From: Marinobacter halotolerans
Lineage (GTDB): Bacteria; Pseudomonadota; Gammaproteobacteria; Pseudomonadales; Oleiphilaceae
Direction: 5' to 3'
Assembly: GCF_008795985.1 (NCBI RefSeq)
Contig: NZ_VMHP01000001.1
Location: 1,488,001-1,552,000, forward strand
Length of the DNA: 64,000 nt
Part shown: positions 42,782 to 51,270 of the stretch, piece by piece
Layout: every line of letters starts with the position of its first letter
Numbering within the stretch: the stretch's first letter is position 1
Program-made: the position numbers and the translations under genes
Notes under the pieces: generated by a model
Told to the model about the DNA's origin: nothing
The model's database searches: none
Seen by the model: the letters and a program-made list of their open reading frames with translations, nothing else

Positions 42782-44530
42782 TCAAAAGGTTGCTTTAACC
42801 ATCAGGCTCACCCAGCCACGGTCCCTCAACAGGGTACTCAAGCCGTTTGCGCCAGTGATCGCTGTATCGCCGTTAGCGTTCTGTGACCGCTTTACGTCAC
42901 CGAAATAATCCACATACTTAAGGTCGACGCTGTATTGCGACTTGATATCGGCACTCACGCCTATGCTGTAGTTACCATTGCCTTCGTTTCCTCCCAGTTG
43001 GGTCGGCGCATTCCCTTCAAGGGTGTGTGAATAAGCCAATGGCATTGAAAGGTTCACGCCGGGGAACACTTGGAGCCAAGTCGGCGCAGCTGTCAGTGAG
43101 ATGGCCCACATATCATCGGTCGCGCATTGATCGCCTTCATCCCTAAAGTTTGCACCGAGCTCAGCTCTACGGCTTTCATCGCATGTGCCGTATCCTACGC
43201 CGTGATACATATCCTCGTTCTCATCAACGCTATCTAGACGGGCATAAATGACTTCAGCACGGAAGGTACCCGAATCCCACAAAGGGCTTTTCGGCAAAAG
43301 TCCGAGAAGGCTGGCGGAACCATGAATTGTCTTGCCTCGCGCCTGATACGAGTTATCAATAAGTTCCGGCGCACCGTTTGGATGAAGGTTAGGATCAAAG
43401 GCTACCTGCCCGAGCGTTCTGGCAACCAAAGGCATATTGTTTCGGTACGAAACCTCAGCACCAAGGCTCATATCACCCACCTGTTTCGAAAGGCTGACAC
43501 CAAACAGGTCAATATCCTCACCAAAATAGGAACGATAGTCAGAGCCGTTCAGGTAAAAGGCCGGGATCTTGTCTGTAAAGTTGCGATAGTAAAACCCAAG
43601 TGTTCCATCCAGCCACTGGGGGCGCCACAGGGTTTGGAGGCCCCAATCTCCGGAACTATCCGGCTCCTCTATTCCCTCGTTATTCACCACTCCAGGAATA
43701 AGACCGTCGGGGCCATAGGCAATAAAGTCAGCTGGACCCAGGTAAGTGCCACCCTCCGGAATACGTGTAGGATCCCAATCAAAATAATAATTGGCTGCAA
43801 TGGAAACTGTGTCCGTTGCGATCAACTGCGTGGATATCTGGTTCAGCGGAAGAAAAAGCTCTTTAGCACCAGCTCCGGGTGTTGCGAAACCCTTAATTAG
43901 ATCCAAAGGGGATTGGGAATACGCAATACCATTTATCGCCGCCCCAAGAGATAGTGACTCACCCCAGTAGACCGTATGCTGACCCGCTTTGACCGTCAGC
44001 GGCATGTCTCCAATATAGAAGCGACCGAACGTGAACGCATCCAGTATTTCGCCTGAAGGCCCCTTGTAATAGCGCTCGGTATAATTGCTATATTCGTCAT
44101 CCTCATAACTACCTGGTGCATTAAGATCGGGGTTTCTTGTTGATTCCGCATCCCTATAGGCATGGTCATACCAGCCGGCTGCACTCACCCGGAAGCCATA
44201 ATTTCCTTTATAGATGAAATCAAATTCGGAAAGCACATCCAGGCGATTGGTAACAATATCTCCCTTGTCGGCGAAATATTCCCCTTCATCAGATGTTGAG
44301 CTGTTACCTACTTGGCCAATATTTTCTGCTCGTACGCCTAGGTTGTATCGAAGCGTATTATCCCAAGCGATCTCGATATCGCGATTTCCTGTATCAACCT
44401 GGAACGCGTGGGCTGATGCAATGAGCCCCAAAGAGAGCGCCACACCTGTTGCGAGAGCAGAAAATCTGAACTCACACTTCTGCCCGCGTTTTGCTTTATT
44501 GGGCGTTGCCGATCTTGTTGTTGTTAACAT
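42782..44530 (-). CDS. DUF1302 family outer membrane protein
   Basis: A 582-residue barrel protein; start at the ATG at 44530 behind GGAGGG. Signal peptide at about residues 20-41 (ATGVALSLGLIASAHAFQ), then VDTGNRDIEIAWDNTLRYNLG, AGWYDHAYRD and GQHTVYWGESLSLGAAINGIAYSQ as in other DUF1302 proteins. It ends with a Phe (VKATF). It is thought to be a channel for hydrophobic substrates across the outer membrane. First gene of the transport operon, with a promoter at 44644-44672 that carries one of the shared palindromes. Confidence 0.88.
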   Translation of the reverse strand: MLTTTRSATPNKAKRGQKCEFRFSALATGVALSLGLIASAHAFQVDTGNRDIEIAWDNTLRYNLGVRAENIGQVGNSSTSDEGEYFADKGDIVTNRLDVLSEFDFIYKGNYGFRVSAAGWYDHAYRDAESTRNPDLNAPGSYEDDEYSNYTERYYKGPSGEILDAFTFGRFYIGDMPLTVKAGQHTVYWGESLSLGAAINGIAYSQSPLDLIKGFATPGAGAKELFLPLNQISTQLIATDTVSIAANYYFDWDPTRIPEGGTYLGPADFIAYGPDGLIPGVVNNEGIEEPDSSGDWGLQTLWRPQWLDGTLGFYYRNFTDKIPAFYLNGSDYRSYFGEDIDLFGVSLSKQVGDMSLGAEVSYRNNMPLVARTLGQVAFDPNLHPNGAPELIDNSYQARGKTIHGSASLLGLLPKSPLWDSGTFRAEVIYARLDSVDENEDMYHGVGYGTCDESRRAELGANFRDEGDQCATDDMWAISLTAAPTWLQVFPGVNLSMPLAYSHTLEGNAPTQLGGNEGNGNYSIGVSADIKSQYSVDLKYVDYFGDVKRSQNANGDTAITGANGLSTLLRDRGWVSLMVKATF

Positions 44531-44643
44531 TTCGACCCTCCAGTATTTCGATTGTTTTTGTACCTTAAGCCTACTAAGCGAACCTACTTCCAGAATTGGT
44601 TCGCCCTGGAGGCTGAGCCAAAGAACACACAAAATGCATTCCT

Positions 44644-44672
44644 TATTTAGTATGCTAGCATAGCATATGCAG
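44644..44672 (-). promoter_or_regulatory. promoter and operator of the DUF1302 transport operon
   Basis: On the minus strand CTGCAT (plus 44667-44672), 17 bases, TAAATA (plus 44644-44649). The spacer holds the perfect palindrome TATGCTAGCATA (44651-44662), part of the AGTATG-CTAG-CATA pattern (44649-44662) that also occurs at 59526 and 62809. Confidence 0.55.
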
Positions 44673-44737
44673 GCATTCCATATTGATGCATCTTTTTTTT
44701 GTATCGACTTCGGGCAACTGATAGGGAGACACTTCCA

Positions 44738-46666
44738 ATCGAGTAGGAGGGGGAGTTACCTCCCCCGTCCTCTCACACCACCGGGCATACGGTTCCGTAC
44801 CACGGCGGTTCATGGTTGGCTCGGAAGCCAATTCATCGTATCCAGCAAGCTTACCAGAGACAGACCGTTGAACACCCTCTTGGGCAGCGCCGCATTCATG
44901 TGAGAGGCGCCACTGTTCCACCAAGGTCCACGACCATTCGTGGCACCCATCCAGGCCCTCGGTTCTGGCAGACCCAACCGCATGAGACAGCGTGCCCGCG
45001 TGCGGGGCCGTTTCCATTGCTGCCACAAGATCAAGCGGAGCCGTCGGCGTATCCAGCCATCCAGCGCTTCCACCGGGCGCTTCGAGGCGGTAAGGCGATA
45101 GTAATTCGCCCAGCCCCGCAGTACCGGGTTCAAGCTTCGGATGGTCGTTGAGAGCGACTGCCCTCGGGATCGTTTCAGCAATGGTCGCAGCTTGGTCATA
45201 AAAGCCTTCAGGCTCTTCGGTGCAACCCTCAACCGTACCTGTCGCTTGTGCCAGCTCACACTGTACCCCAAGAAGCTCCGGTGCCAGGGTCGGTCTACGG
45301 CGCTTTTCGCCGTGTTCACCCTCAAGCTCAGGCGCGTTTCCAGGAACTGGGTCATGCTGGCCATGACCCGCTCTCCGGCCCTTTTGCTGCTCACGTAGAT
45401 GTTGCAATCGTCCGCGTAGCGGCAGAACCGGTGCCCCCGGCGCTCCAACTCCCGGTCCAGCTCGGTCAGGAGCACGTTGGAGAGCAGGGGTGATAAGGGG
45501 CCGCCTTGCGGCGTCCCCTCTCGTCTCGGGCTGACCAGCCCACCTTCGAGCATGCCGGCTCGCAGGTATCGTCGGATCAGGGTGAGTATCCGTCGGTCGG
45601 TGATGCGACGGGCCAGCAGGCCCATCAGCACATCGTGGTTGACCCGATCAAAGAACTGGGCCAGATCCAGATCGACCACCCAGCGGTGGCCATCATTGAT
45701 GTGTCGCTGCATCGCCTTGACCGCCTGATGGGCGCTTCGCCCGGGGCGGAACCCGTAGCTGTGATCCGAGAAGGTCGGTTCCAGCATCGGGCTTAGCACT
45801 TGGTGAAGCGCTTGCTGGATCAGGCGATCCTGCACCGTCGGAATACCCAGCACTCGTTCGCCGCCTTGTGGCTTAGGAATGCTGACCCGGCGTACCGGTT
45901 GAGGATGGTAGTCTCCGGCCAACAGCCGCTCGCGCAGCGTTGGCCAATGCTCTTGCAGGTGGGCTTTCAGGGCTGTAACCGGCATCTGATCGGCGCCGGC
46001 GGCGCCCTTGTTGGACACCACCCGCTGATACGCGCGCATCAGGTTCGGGCGCTCAAGCACCTGCTCCATCTGCGTGTTCGGCTCCGCGTTCGTCCACGAG
46101 TAGGCCCCCGCGCCTGCCTCGACACGGGCTTCAGTCTCTGCCGGATACTGTCCGGCGCCTCCCTGAATGCCCTGACCCATCCGGGTCGCTTCTGTCTTCA
46201 TAAGCACATCACGAGAACTCATCGCCTACTAACGGCTAACCATGTTCGGCCCTTCAGTACGCGGTGACGCACCTACTATGGCCTCGGCTGAGTTCTGGCG
46301 CCCCATCCCCACCCCTCACGGGGCAGGTAGCACAGTGGCAGAGAGCCAGACTTCCCAGGGTAAGACGCGTGACCTTCACACTTATGCCTGCCGCATTTAC
46401 GTCCACACCTTCCGTGCAAGTATGGGGCTTTGACGATCGTTGCCGTCTCACCAGGTGTGACCGCCTCCTATACGATTCCTGTTCGTCAGGCCAGTGCTTT
46501 GCCTGCGGCTTCCTTCAGATTCCACCTCGCGGTGGACACCCTTGCCGTCCAGCTAGTGGTTCCCCTTGCCGGGCCCACAGGGGACTTGCACCCCCAAGTC
46601 ATCCGGCCAGCACCACCTGCACCGGAACAGCGCCCGTCAAGGCGCTACGCGCCATGCCTGGCGCAC
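44738..46666 (-). mobile_element. class C-type bacterial group II intron
   Basis: The intron reads on the minus strand from GTGCGCC at 46666 to CTACTCGAT ending at 44738, 1929 bases. The 5' part has the usual ribozyme start and the GCAAGTCCCC-type segment. After the reverse-transcriptase stop, domain V (about 44772-44806) and a domain VI-like hairpin (GGGGGAG/CTCCCCC, about 44744-44768) are visible. The insertion point lies nine bases after the stem of a rho-independent terminator (46676-46694), the preferred target of class C introns. No exon gene is interrupted: the intron separates the acyl-CoA synthetase terminator from the DUF1302 promoter region. All parts look intact, so it may be mobile. 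Confidence 0.85.
44810..46222 (-). CDS. ltrA: group II intron-encoded reverse transcriptase/maturase
   Basis: A 470-residue protein inside the intron. Reverse transcriptase blocks are clear: VSIPKPQGGERVLGIPTVQDRL, FSDHSYGFRPGRSAHQAV, DLDLAQFFDRVNHDVLM, GTPQGGPLSPLLSNV and the catalytic FCRYADDCNIYV. The maturase (X) domain follows with LNPVLRGWANYYR, and the C-terminus (GATNGRGPWWNSGASHMN) is the type seen with class C introns. There is no HNH endonuclease domain, also as in class C. It promotes splicing and retrohoming of its intron. Its codon use and GC content are higher than the flanking catabolic genes, in keeping with recent arrival. Confidence 0.93.
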   Translation of the reverse strand: MSSRDVLMKTEATRMGQGIQGGAGQYPAETEARVEAGAGAYSWTNAEPNTQMEQVLERPNLMRAYQRVVSNKGAAGADQMPVTALKAHLQEHWPTLRERLLAGDYHPQPVRRVSIPKPQGGERVLGIPTVQDRLIQQALHQVLSPMLEPTFSDHSYGFRPGRSAHQAVKAMQRHINDGHRWVVDLDLAQFFDRVNHDVLMGLLARRITDRRILTLIRRYLRAGMLEGGLVSPRREGTPQGGPLSPLLSNVLLTELDRELERRGHRFCRYADDCNIYVSSKRAGERVMASMTQFLETRLSLRVNTAKSAVDRPWHRSFLGYSVSWHKRQVRLRVAPKSLKAFMTKLRPLLKRSRGQSLSTTIRSLNPVLRGWANYYRLTASKRPVEALDGWIRRRLRLILWQQWKRPRTRARCLMRLGLPEPRAWMGATNGRGPWWNSGASHMNAALPKRVFNGLSLVSLLDTMNWLPSQP

Positions 46667-46669
46667 AAC

Positions 46670-46694
46670 AAAAAAGGGGAGCCAATGGCTCCCC
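46670..46694 (-). terminator. intrinsic terminator of the acyl-CoA synthetase gene, intron target
   Basis: On the minus strand a GGGGAGCC/GGCTCCCC stem (46676-46694) is followed by TTTTTTG, 24 bases after the stop at 46718. The group II intron begins nine bases further on. Confidence 0.9.
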
Positions 46695-46717
46695 AAAACA
46701 CTGCAGATCCGTTAGGG

Positions 46718-48676
46718 TCAACGAATAGTGATTGCCGTATCGTAAGTGAAGCCCGCAAACTCTGTTTTGAGTGCGGCTTCAAACTGTGAGGGATTACCTT
46801 CCTTCAGCTGGATATGTACGCATACTTTCGGACGCTTCCCGTCTTCTTCCAATGTCACGCTGATCACCCCAGACCTACCAACAACCCGCGTGGCGACGCT
46901 TTCGGAAACCCGACACATGGCATCTTTTCGGAGCACCGGTTTATTGATCTTGCCAACCGCTGTCAGGGGCAGTTTCTCCAACAGAATAATCTCGACAGGT
47001 ATTGCTGCGCGCTCCTGGACTTTCTCTCGGCACAACTCCATCAGCTCTTCAGCAGTCGTGCCGCTGTCGTCTTTCAGCTCGACATAGGCAATGGGCATTT
47101 CGCCCTTTACCGGATCAGGCCGACCAATCGCCGCGACACTCAGCACATCAGGGTGACCGGCAAGCACCTCTTCCACTAGCTTGGGGTCAATATTATGGCC
47201 ACCACGAATAATCACATCTTTTGCACGACCGAAGATCCATACACTTCCGCTATCGTCCACTGCCCCCAGATCACCCGTATTGGCGAGACGTTGATTATCC
47301 GGAGCACCATTAACAAAGAAATCCTTGTCGAGCGAGGGCTCAACATAGCCGGGGACAATGCCCGGACCACTAATTGCCAAAACTCCACGCTCCCCGGGAG
47401 CGCACTGCCGAATAAAGTTGTTTTTATCATCCACTTCGATCGCTGTAACGGAATGATAAGGCAGAAACTTACCCACGGAGCCAACCGAAGGTTCCTTGCC
47501 ATCGGGGCGATTGGCAGTCACCACTCCATGGATTTCCGACATCCCCCATACTTCACGCAGCCAAACCCCGAAACGGCGATGAAACGATCGCATCAACTCA
47601 ACCGGAACCGTACTGGCACCACAGTTGAACGTGTGAAGCGAGTGTCCTTCAGAATTGGAATCCGGAACGGCCAAAATGGCGGATGCCGTGGTAGGCGTTG
47701 CAAGCACAGACGTCATCTTGAAATATTTCGCGATGTCCCAAAAATGCTTGATGACACCCGGGTTGCGAAAACCTTCTGTAGTCAGCGTCACCAGCGTCTG
47801 GCCAAAAATAATGGCACGCAAGGCAACGACCACGAGCCCGCCCACGTGAAAGTTTGGCATAGCGTGACCGACAACTCCCTCCTGCTCAGATCCCATCACC
47901 GCCCCCACACTCCAGGCATTCAATAGCTGCCCTCTATGATTCATTCGTACGAGTTTAGGCGCACCGGTCGTACCTCCGGTGGGTAAATACATGATATCGG
48001 CATTTGGATCTTCGACAGTGTCAAACGTGAGATGGCCACCCAACGACGCCTCTGCAGCCCTCATAAATTCATTGTTATCGTCGTTAGAGTCCACTAACAA
48101 CACCTTTCTCAGGCTGGGCACACGACTACGGATTTCCTCCAGCTTATCCCAGCATCCCGGGCCAAAAGCCGAGGTGCCAGTCACCAGCACAGTAGCCGAA
48201 GCTGAGTTCAAAATGCTGACAACAACATCCGCCTCAAGATAGGGATTGATCGGACAAGCGATACCGGCGGTTTGGGCAGCCCAGGTTCCAATCAGCGCTT
48301 CCGGCACCATGGGCAACATCAGCCCAACGGCCACAGGCTGGCCCTGTGACAGCTCTCTGAATAGGTTTGCCGATTTTTCAATTAGATCTACCAGGCGCTT
48401 GTAACTGATTTCTCGGGGGGCAACCTCGGTATCTGCCGCCAACAACTGGACAATTGCCGCCTTCGATGGCTCAAGAACGGCGGCGGCGCGAATGCATTCA
48501 TAGGTCGTCTCGGCTGGCAGCAATTGATCAGGCTGATATGCTTGTATACCGTCACGGTCCGCATCTGTCTGTAATTTTGCCCTAGCGATTTTTCCTGGCC
48601 CGGGTTCACCGCCAGGCAACCAAAGGTCTTCCGCCGTCGCGAAGACATTTACAGTATTCGTGCTGGGATCTGTCAT
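46718..48676 (-). CDS. acyl-CoA synthetase (AMP-binding, fatty-acid/aryl-CoA ligase type)
   Basis: A 652-residue ligase that activates a carboxylic acid to its CoA thioester through an acyl-AMP. The start at 48676 fits the AGAGGG site better than the ATG two codons upstream. Motifs: phosphate loop [12 protein letters not shown], the [11 protein letters not shown] segment, the hinge [24 protein letters not shown] with the adenylate Asp and Arg, and the catalytic Lys in [10 protein letters not shown]. There are about 90 extra N-terminal residues and a C-terminal tail of about 60. The natural substrate is unknown; in this cluster it is the likely entry enzyme for the alicyclic or polycyclic acid. 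Promoter shared with the divergent transglutaminase-like gene. Confidence 0.88.
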   Translation of the reverse strand: MTDPSTNTVNVFATAEDLWLPGGEPGPGKIARAKLQTDADRDGIQAYQPDQLLPAETTYECIRAAAVLEPSKAAIVQLLAADTEVAPREISYKRLVDLIEKSANLFRELSQGQPVAVGLMLPMVPEALIGTWAAQTAGIACPINPYLEADVVVSILNSASATVLVTGTSAFGPGCWDKLEEIRSRVPSLRKVLLVDSNDDNNEFMRAAEASLGGHLTFDTVEDPNADIMYLPTGGTTGAPKLVRMNHRGQLLNAWSVGAVMGSEQEGVVGHAMPNFHVGGLVVVALRAIIFGQTLVTLTTEGFRNPGVIKHFWDIAKYFKMTSVLATPTTASAILAVPDSNSEGHSLHTFNCGASTVPVELMRSFHRRFGVWLREVWGMSEIHGVVTANRPDGKEPSVGSVGKFLPYHSVTAIEVDDKNNFIRQCAPGERGVLAISGPGIVPGYVEPSLDKDFFVNGAPDNQRLANTGDLGAVDDSGSVWIFGRAKDVIIRGGHNIDPKLVEEVLAGHPDVLSVAAIGRPDPVKGEMPIAYVELKDDSGTTAEELMELCREKVQERAAIPVEIILLEKLPLTAVGKINKPVLRKDAMCRVSESVATRVVGRSGVISVTLEEDGKRPKVCVHIQLKEGNPSQFEAALKTEFAGFTYDTAITIR

Positions 48677-48764
48677 AACCATACCCTCTGCTTCTTATTT
48701 TCTGTGACTAACGATATTTCAAAGATTCCGCTGAGTTCGCCAGGCGCTACCTCGCCTCACTTTA

Positions 48765-48798
48765 TTGACTAGCATACCGTATGGTACTATATTTTCAA
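48765..48798. promoter_or_regulatory. divergent promoters with CATACCGTATG operator
   Basis: Plus strand: -35 TTGACT (48765-48770), 17 bases, -10 TATATT (48788-48793). Minus strand: -35 TTGAAA (plus 48793-48798), 16 bases, -10 TATGCT (plus 48771-48776). The palindrome CATACCGTATG (48773-48783) lies in both spacers, and CTAGCATA is shared with the 44.65 kb promoter. Confidence 0.55.
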
Positions 48799-48871
48799 TA
48801 GAGTTTTGTTGTTTAAGCTTATCTACCAAGATAATTTAATTGATTCTAGCAATCAGCCAGGAGGTGAGAAG

Positions 48872-48970
48872 ATGATCTCGGCTTCTTTACCTCCGCTAAA
48901 TCATGAGACGACCGAGTTTTGGAGCATGCATTGTGGAGGAGACCTATCTCAAGCCAGCGTATCTGGTTGA
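48872..48970 (+). CDS. possible 32-residue leader ORF before the transglutaminase-like gene
   Basis: A 32-codon frame starting at ATG 48872 has by far the best ribosome-binding site here (AGGAGGTG). It ends inside the transglutaminase-like gene in another frame. It may be a leader peptide that couples translation, or the remains of the gene's original start followed by a frame change. No homology is recognised. Confidence 0.3.
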   Translation: MISASLPPLNHETTEFWSMHCGGDLSQASVSG

Positions 48971-49598
48971 AAGCGATTCCCCAGAGGTGGAGGTATTCGC
49001 AAGCAAAGCCGCCTCGGGCTCCACGACTGACTATGATATAGCCATAAAGCTTTATAACGCAGTGCGGGATGCTATCACCTACGACCCGTACCAGGATTTC
49101 AGAAAAGAAAGCACCTTTTCCGCAAAGGATGCCCTTAACAGAGGGCGCGGCTTCTGCATCCCCAAAGCTGCACTACTTGCTGCATGCGCAAGAGCACAGA
49201 ACATCCCTGCTCGCCTTGGTTTTGCGGACGTCAAGAATCACCTCGCCTCGAAGCGCATGATTGATGCATGCAACGGTGATGTATTCCGTTGGCACGCCTA
49301 CTGCGAATTGTTTATTGCGGATAAATGGGTAAAAGCGACTCCGGCTTTTGATCGGAAGCTGTGTGAACGCACCGGCTTAACGCCATTGGAGTTCGATGGC
49401 AAAAACGACTCGATTTTTCATTCGTTCGACAACAATCGGCGGCACATGGAGTACCTGAACTACCACGGGCTATTCGCCGGAGTACCCTATCAACAAATCA
49501 TCGCTACATGGGAAAAGCTTTCACCCGGTCTACTGGACAAAAAGTATCTCGCAGGCCGCGCTTCATTTTCCGACGACCTGGAATCTGATAAGCCTTAA
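48933..49598 (+). CDS. transglutaminase-like superfamily protein
   Basis: About 221 residues from a GTG at 48933 (GGAG upstream); an ATG at 48903 without a ribosome-binding site is the alternative. The papain-like transglutaminase core is visible: Cys in RGRGFCIPKAALLAACAR, His in FRWHAYCELFIADKWVKA, Asp in TPAFD. Such small bacterial members are thought to act as peptidases or acyltransferases; the substrate is unknown. It is divergent from the acyl-CoA synthetase gene and followed after 54 bases by an SDR gene, so it probably belongs to the same catabolic transcription unit. Its link to ring degradation is not obvious. Confidence 0.75.
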   Translation: MEETYLKPAYLVESDSPEVEVFASKAASGSTTDYDIAIKLYNAVRDAITYDPYQDFRKESTFSAKDALNRGRGFCIPKAALLAACARAQNIPARLGFADVKNHLASKRMIDACNGDVFRWHAYCELFIADKWVKATPAFDRKLCERTGLTPLEFDGKNDSIFHSFDNNRRHMEYLNYHGLFAGVPYQQIIATWEKLSPGLLDKKYLAGRASFSDDLESDKP

Positions 49599-49652
49599 CC
49601 AAAGCACACCTAATTAACAATATCTTTAATCATCTGCATTCAGGATTCTACT

Positions 49653-50450
49653 ATGAGCGACAAAAAAGCAATCTGGGTTCCGGAGTTTAGTGAGGCAGCC
49701 GTCTTAATCACTGGAGGGACCTCGGGCGTTGGGTTCGAAACGGCAAGGCAGTTTGCTGCGGCAGGAGTAACGAGAATTGGCCTTGTTGGAAGGAACAAGG
49801 ACCGTGGACAGAACGCCAAAGAAAAGATATGTAAAGAGTATCCCGACATCACGGTTTCATTTATTTCTGCCGATGCCAATGATGTAAACGAGGCAAAAGA
49901 GGCCGTGGAGAAGGCGACATCAGACCTCGGTAGTGTCGATATTCTAGTCAACTCCACCGTAGGTTCCGCAGGACCACAACTGTTCCATGATATTCCCAGG
50001 GAAGAATTGGCTGGCATTCTGACCCAGCAGGCACTGGGACCTATCGTGATGAGCCATGCAGTCATGCCGGGAATGAGAGAGCGCAATGGTGGCGTCATTC
50101 TCAATATCGCTTCCGACGCAGGCAAAGTAGCAACACCAGGCGAATCCGTAATCGGAGCCGCCATGGCAAGCATCATCATGTTTTCGCGAGGACTCGCGAT
50201 TGAGGCAAAACGAACGGGCATTAGGGTCAATGCCCTGACTCCCTCGCTTATCGAAGGCACCATGACGTACGACCGTATTCGTAACGACCCCTTCAGTTGG
50301 AGAATTTTCGAGCGAGCCGCAGCTATGGCACACCTTGGCGTTGTACAGCCAGAAGACCTTGCGAACATGATCGTTTTCCTTGCCAGCCCACAAGGGGCAA
50401 AGATTACCGGTCAAGCCATTAGTGTCAATGGCGGCATTTCAGCGGCGTAA
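49653..50450 (+). CDS. SDR family protein lacking the catalytic Tyr/Lys
   Basis: A 265-residue short-chain dehydrogenase/reductase-like protein. The cofactor loop TGGTSGVG, the VNSTVG strand and the C-terminal ITGQAISVNGG are normal. At the active site, where the BadH-like SDR in this window reads GEVVYSGCKG, this one reads GESVIGAAMA: Tyr is Ile and Lys is Met, while the Ser region (IASDAG) is kept. It may bind NAD(P) and a CoA thioester without ordinary redox chemistry, or use another acid/base. It starts 54 bases after the transglutaminase-like gene with AGGA before its ATG. Confidence 0.8.
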   Translation: MSDKKAIWVPEFSEAAVLITGGTSGVGFETARQFAAAGVTRIGLVGRNKDRGQNAKEKICKEYPDITVSFISADANDVNEAKEAVEKATSDLGSVDILVNSTVGSAGPQLFHDIPREELAGILTQQALGPIVMSHAVMPGMRERNGGVILNIASDAGKVATPGESVIGAAMASIIMFSRGLAIEAKRTGIRVNALTPSLIEGTMTYDRIRNDPFSWRIFERAAAMAHLGVVQPEDLANMIVFLASPQGAKITGQAISVNGGISAA

Positions 50451-50559
50451 TGTTTTTAGGTGGCTCATTAAATCAATAACCCTTTCTACATTTATACTAC
50501 TGCTGGAAGGGCTACCCCAAGGCTCAATCCGAGTTTTATGTTAGACTTTGGGAGCTCAC

Positions 50560-50602
50560 CGATAGTGCCAAATCTGTCCATAAACGAATTTAGGCACTAT
50601 CG
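50560..50602. promoter_or_regulatory. inverted repeat upstream of tetR, probable operator
   Basis: CGATAGTGCC at 50560-50569 is mirrored exactly by GGCACTATCG at 50593-50602, 27-69 bases before the TetR-family start. The 23-base gap places the two half-sites about three helical turns apart (33 bases start to start). An autoregulatory operator is the simplest reading. Confidence 0.55.
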
Positions 50603-50628
50603 ATATACAATGTTTATTCGGTATTCCC

Positions 50629-51264
50629 ATGGCTAACCCCACACTTCCACTGAAAACCCGCTCACGCCTGACACCGGAAGAGCGGAGGACGGAGATCATG
50701 GCAGTAACGCGCCTGTTGCTTGCCGAAAAAGGCTACCAGAAAGTCATCACCGCTGAAGTGGCAGAGCGTTGCGGAATATCCGAGGGAACCATTTTCAAGT
50801 ACTTCGGTAGTATCAGGGAACTATTGATTCGGGTTTCAGAAGAATGGTTTGAGGAAATTCTTGGCCTCGTAGACGCTTCAACTGCAAACAACGGCAGTAT
50901 TCGCGAGCGACTGAGACAACTTGTCTGGCAAAGTCTGTCTATAGTCCGAAAAGAGCCTTCGCTTACGCGCTTTATTCTCATGGAACTCAGAGCAGACCCA
51001 AATTACCGGAAGATGAAAGTTTATAAGCTGAACCAGCGCTTCACAGCCAAGATCAATGATGTTCTCCAGGAAGCAATTGATACGGGCGTATTCCGTGACG
51101 ATGTGTCAGTCAGCCTTTTGCGGGACATGATCTTTGGCTGTATCGAGCATCAGACCTGGATTTATCTCAGGAACGAAGGAGATTTCTCTGTGGACGAGAC
51201 CACCGATGGCATCACCAATGTGATATTCCGAGGCATGATAAATCCTGAAATACTGGACATTTAA
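50629..51264 (+). CDS. TetR/AcrR-family transcriptional regulator
   Basis: A 211-residue regulator. The helix-turn-helix lies at about residues 18-65 (RRTEIMAVTRLLLAEKGYQ, ITAEVAERCGISEGTIFKYFGS). The C-terminal ligand domain resembles acyl-CoA-responsive members (ILMELRADPNYRKM). It converges on the enoyl-CoA hydratase gene. A long inverted repeat precedes it. It is one of two candidates, with the MarR protein at 58.7 kb, for control of the surrounding catabolic promoters. Confidence 0.9.
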   Translation: MANPTLPLKTRSRLTPEERRTEIMAVTRLLLAEKGYQKVITAEVAERCGISEGTIFKYFGSIRELLIRVSEEWFEEILGLVDASTANNGSIRERLRQLVWQSLSIVRKEPSLTRFILMELRADPNYRKMKVYKLNQRFTAKINDVLQEAIDTGVFRDDVSVSLLRDMIFGCIEHQTWIYLRNEGDFSVDETTDGITNVIFRGMINPEILDI

Positions 51265-51270
51265 ATCCGA

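Noticed and set aside
44655..45407. A 250-codon minus-strand frame overlapping the intron reverse transcriptase
   Set aside because: It overlaps the RT frame and the intron 3' end and shows no domain; the RT frame has all its motifs.
48751..48775. CACTTTATTGAC as part of the missing right end of the Tn7-like element
   Set aside because: Only a short match, no repeats at suitable spacing, no terminal ACA, and it is better explained as the synthetase/transglutaminase promoter region.
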